From Burkholderiales bacterium (GTDB lineage: Bacteria > Pseudomonadota > Gammaproteobacteria > Burkholderiales > Burkholderiaceae_C), in assembly GCA_026400105.1 (NCBI GenBank), contig JAPLPQ010000038.1:1-34938 (forward strand): a stretch of 34,938 nucleotides of DNA, written 5' to 3'. The notes below the pieces were generated by a model. It saw only the letters and a program-made list of their open reading frames with translations. It had not been told where the DNA came from and ran no database searches. Of the stretch, positions 31,961-34,938 are shown in pieces; the first letter of the stretch is position 1, and each line of letters starts with the position of its first letter. The position numbers and the translations under genes were made by a program.

Positions 31961-34938
31961 GCTGATTCTTGGCCAATTCCAGGATGCGGGTGGTTTCCGC
32001 CTCCAGCATGTAGCCTACGCCGGGCTCCTGCACGCCGCCAAAGCCCTCCAGCGCCTTGGCTGTCAGTGCGGGCTCCAGCACGGTGCGAATCGCCTTGCGT
32101 ACCAGCTTGGTCTTCATGGTGTTGGCTTTCCAGCCGTCCTGGCTGCTGCCCTTGATGGCACCGTCCATCTGAAGCGCCAGTCCCTCGTCATGCCACAGGT
32201 TGTTGTAGAGGGCTTTCTGGGATGCAGTCTTGATGGTTGCCGGGGTCCCAGGATTGGCACCGTGCGGCTGCACCACCTGCTTGGACAGCTCGGCAATCCG
32301 TGCCAGGTATTCCTTGTAGTCGAACACACCCTTGCGCCGCTGCTCGATCAGAGCATCCAGCAGGCTCGACATCTTGTCGTAGTAAGCCGGGTCTACTGGT
32401 GACTCGTTGATGATGAGCTTGCGGACGTTGTTCTCGATTGTCTCGGCTACCGCTTCCTGGTCTTTCCTGACCCGTTCCGGCAAGGCTGCCACGGCATCAT
32501 GACCGCGCTCGACGATCAGCTGAATCAGGCTGAGGTCGTCGAAGGCCGAGATCTTCTCGCTTTCCTCGGCCCTTATGTAGGTGTCGATCAGGTGCCGCAT
32601 CGCAGGCTCGTAGGCCTTGAGGTCGATGTAGTCCCCGCTGGCCAGCTTGATCTCGTCACGCACCTTGGCGTAATGGTCCACATCGGCCTTGATGCGCTCG
32701 ATTTCAGTGGTGCTGTAGCCGGCTTCGGCCAGCTCGCTGGCGATGCTGGCAAAGGCGCGGATCAGGGCCGCCACATGCTTGTAGAGCTGCAGGCGCTTGG
32801 CTTCGTTGTCCTTCAGCTGTTCGGCGTTGCCCGCCTGCTGGCAGCAGAAGTAATGCCGGTAGGCGGCTGAATCGCGCGGCGGCGCCACCGGCTCGCAGAC
32901 GGCACGCACAGCTTCCAGTGCATCCTCCAGGTCTTCGCGGGCTTTCTCCAGGCGGTTTTCCAGCAGGCCGGCGACATCCTCCTTGTCAAAGCCGTCCAGC
33001 GCGCCACTGGTGTAGTCCGCCACCGCGCCTTCCAGGCTTTTGAACAGGTCCTTGTAGTCGACGATGTAGCCGTAGCTCTTGTCGTCACCGTCGAGTCGGT
33101 TGACCCGGCAGATGGCCTGGAACAGGCCATGGTCGCGCATCTGCTTGTCGATGTAGAGGTAGCTCGCCGACGGTGCATCAAAGCCGGTCAGCAGCTTGTC
33201 CACCACGATCAGCAGCTTCATCTGTCCTGGCTCGTCGATGAACTTTTTCTTGACCTCCTGCTCGAACAGCTCCGCTTTGGTGATGGCCTTGTCCAGTGGC
33301 TCGTTGAACCAGTCCGACAGCATCTGGGCGTAGATCTGGTACTTGCTCAGGTTGTCGGTGTCGCCTGCGCCGGTGGTCTCGCCCTTGGTGTCGGCCACAT
33401 TGGGCTGGTAGCTGGTCACGATGGCGCAGTGCCCCTTGAGCTCGGTCTTGGCGAACAGCTCGTAGAACTTGCAGGCCTCGTAGATGCTGCCCGCCACCAG
33501 CATGGCGTTGCCGTGGCCATCCATCAGCCGGGGCTTGGTCGCCATGTCCAGCATCACATCAGCAACGATCTGCTCCAGCCGGGACTGGCTCGACAGCACC
33601 CGCTGCATGGTGCCCCATTTCTGCTTCAGCTGGGCCTTGGCAATGTCGTTCAGCCCGCGGGTCTTGGCGTCGAACCACTGGTCGATCTTGGCCTGCGAGG
33701 TGATGGACTGGTCGATGTCGCGCGCCTCATAGCGCAAGTCCAGCACCACCCCTTCACGCACCGCCTGGTCGAACTTGTAGGTGTGGATGTAGCGACCGAA
33801 CACCTCGATGCTTTTTTGCTTGTCGGCCTTGAGCAGCGGCGTGCCGGTAAAACCAATGAACAAGGCACTGGGCAGCAGAGCCTTCATGGCCTGGTGCAGG
33901 TCACCCGACTGGGTGCGGTGGCACTCGTCGACGAACACGTATATCTCACCCTTGGCCAGAAAGTCGGCTGGCAGCTTTTGCAGTGCCTCGATGAAGGCCT
34001 TGGCGCCTTCGCCGTTGTCGTCATCGGCGTCACGGGCACCGGCACGGCCGAACTTGTGCACCAGCGAACACAGCAGCGATTCTTCGATGCCGTTGAGCTT
34101 GTCGACCAGGTCCGAGCCGCTCAGGCTGCGGTAGATCTGCTCGTGGACGCCCTTGAACACCTTCTCGATTTGCTGGTCGAGCTCGGTGCGGTCCGTGATG
34201 ATCAGCACCCGCGAGCCGGGACGGTTCTCACGTATCCACTTGGCCAGCCAGACCATGGTCAGGCTCTTGCCGCTGCCCTGGGTGTGCCAGATGATGCCGC
34301 CTTCGCGACGGCGGATGAAGTCCTGCGCCGCCTTGAGGCCGAAATACTGGTTCTGGCGGCACACTTTCTTGATGCCCGCATCGAACACGATGAAATCGTG
34401 GATCAGTTCCAGCAAACGGCGCTTGCCACAGACCTGCAGCAGCTGGCGGTCTAGTAGGCTGGGCTCGCTGACATGCGGGCCATCGGGCTCTACCCACTGC
34501 AGCCAGTATTTCTCCGGCGTTCCGGTGGTGGCGTAGCGCAGGCCTTCGGTGTCATTGCCCGCCATCACCCACTGCATCGTGCTGAAGAAAGGCTGGATGA
34601 ATTCCTTCTTCTGGTTATCCAGGTTCTGCCGGATGCCTTCGGATACTGATACGGTCGAGCGCTTGAGTTCTAGCACCCCCAGCGCGATGCCGTTGACGTA
34701 GAGCACCACGTCAGGCCGCTTGGTGCTGGCCTTGGCGGCGTTCGCCAGGTCGGCTCCCTTGACGCTGACTTCCTCGGCCACGCCAAAGTCATTGGCTTCG
34801 GGGTTCTGCCAGTCGATCAGCCAGACCGTGACGCGGTTCTCGCCCGCGCCCGGCTGCACCTTGATGCCGTAGCGCAGCAGCTCGTAGACCGCCCGGTTGC
34901 GGTCGTACAGGCTCTTGCTGCTGTCGCCGGCCACACGG
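31950..34938 (-). CDS. hsdR: type I restriction enzyme HsdR subunit, 5' end outside window
   Basis: The motor and nuclease subunit of a type I restriction-modification complex. The frame is open to the right edge; a GTG at 34934 is internal, because typical HsdR proteins have about 70 to 100 more N-terminal residues. Counting from that GTG, the PD-(D/E)xK nuclease is D75 with ELK at 89-91, the translocase Walker A is TQGSGKS at 218-224, the DEAD-like motif is DECH at 336-339 and motif III is FTGTP at 362-366. The helicase C-terminal motifs (VDKLLTGFDAPSASYLYIDK and ICRVNR) and the long helical C-terminal region follow. All catalytic motifs are intact. HsdM and HsdS are not in the window and probably lie to the right. 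Base composition is lower in GC than the left and central parts, in line with horizontal transfer. Confidence 0.95.
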   Translation of the reverse strand, partial: RVAGDSSKSLYDRNRAVYELLRYGIKVQPGAGENRVTVWLIDWQNPEANDFGVAEEVSVKGADLANAAKASTKRPDVVLYVNGIALGVLELKRSTVSVSEGIRQNLDNQKKEFIQPFFSTMQWVMAGNDTEGLRYATTGTPEKYWLQWVEPDGPHVSEPSLLDRQLLQVCGKRRLLELIHDFIVFDAGIKKVCRQNQYFGLKAAQDFIRRREGGIIWHTQGSGKSLTMVWLAKWIRENRPGSRVLIITDRTELDQQIEKVFKGVHEQIYRSLSGSDLVDKLNGIEESLLCSLVHKFGRAGARDADDDNGEGAKAFIEALQKLPADFLAKGEIYVFVDECHRTQSGDLHQAMKALLPSALFIGFTGTPLLKADKQKSIEVFGRYIHTYKFDQAVREGVVLDLRYEARDIDQSITSQAKIDQWFDAKTRGLNDIAKAQLKQKWGTMQRVLSSQSRLEQIVADVMLDMATKPRLMDGHGNAMLVAGSIYEACKFYELFAKTELKGHCAIVTSYQPNVADTKGETTGAGDTDNLSKYQIYAQMLSDWFNEPLDKAITKAELFEQEVKKKFIDEPGQMKLLIVVDKLLTGFDAPSASYLYIDKQMRDHGLFQAICRVNRLDGDDKSYGYIVDYKDLFKSLEGAVADYTSGALDGFDKEDVAGLLENRLEKAREDLEDALEAVRAVCEPVAPPRDSAAYRHYFCCQQAGNAEQLKDNEAKRLQLYKHVAALIRAFASIASELAEAGYSTTEIERIKADVDHYAKVRDEIKLASGDYIDLKAYEPAMRHLIDTYIRAEESEKISAFDDLSLIQLIVERGHDAVAALPERVRKDQEAVAETIENNVRKLIINESPVDPAYYDKMSSLLDALIEQRRKGVFDYKEYLARIAELSKQVVQPHGANPGTPATIKTASQKALYNNLWHDEGLALQMDGAIKGSSQDGWKANTMKTKLVRKAIRTVLEPALTAKALEGFGGVQEPGVGYMLEAETTRILELAKNQHDY

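Overview
The window is high-GC bacterial chromosome. Spot counts give about 72% GC in the efflux operon and about 58% in the restriction locus at the right end. Gene content (type VI secretion genes, BenE, two-domain YebC, the FAD-dependent sulfide:quinone oxidoreductase type, NrtA-like importers) and protein style suggest a betaproteobacterium of the Burkholderiales. This is inference; there is no rRNA or other marker in the window. I see no tRNA, rRNA, CRISPR array or insertion sequence.

Left part, 1-9137. The end of a type VI secretion cluster (hcp, an FHA protein with a cut-short C-terminal domain, a PP2C phosphatase) is followed by a BenE-type benzoate transporter. It meets a convergent uncharacterised gene at a shared CTAG stop. 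Then come a short YegD-like Hsp70, a YebC-family protein, a short-chain dehydrogenase and fumC. These are mostly single housekeeping or orphan genes.

Central part, 9138-21756. A short AT-rich divergent region (11858-11932) separates two units. Leftward are an ArsR-family regulator and, 26 bases behind it, a class A penicillin-binding protein. Rightward is an eight-gene run: RND adaptor, RND pump, small DUF2892 membrane protein, TolC-like outer-membrane channel, an internally deleted sulfide:quinone oxidoreductase (SQR), then a complete adaptor/permease/ATPase ABC exporter of DevBCA/MacAB type. ArsR, DUF2892 and SQR together suggest a response to sulfide or persulfide, coupled to two export machines.

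Right-central part, 21758-28601. A leftward unit starts with an AraC-family regulator and continues with an AhpD-like protein, an acyl-CoA-dehydrogenase-fold flavoprotein, a rubredoxin/rubredoxin-reductase fusion, and the ATPase, binding protein and permease of an NrtA/SsuA-type importer. The unit looks like uptake plus oxidation of a small organic compound; the substrate is unknown. Two direct repeats 21 bases apart in front of the AhpD gene are a good candidate AraC-type operator. This cluster and the SQR efflux operon are the two parts most likely to hold an undescribed system.

Right end, 28602-34938. After a 336-base intergenic region with a perfect 14-base palindrome come cpdB (a periplasmic 2',3'-cyclic-nucleotide phosphodiesterase lipoprotein) with a good intrinsic terminator. 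Leftward, a YgjP-type zinc peptidase overlaps the end of a type I restriction gene, hsdR, whose start lies beyond the window.
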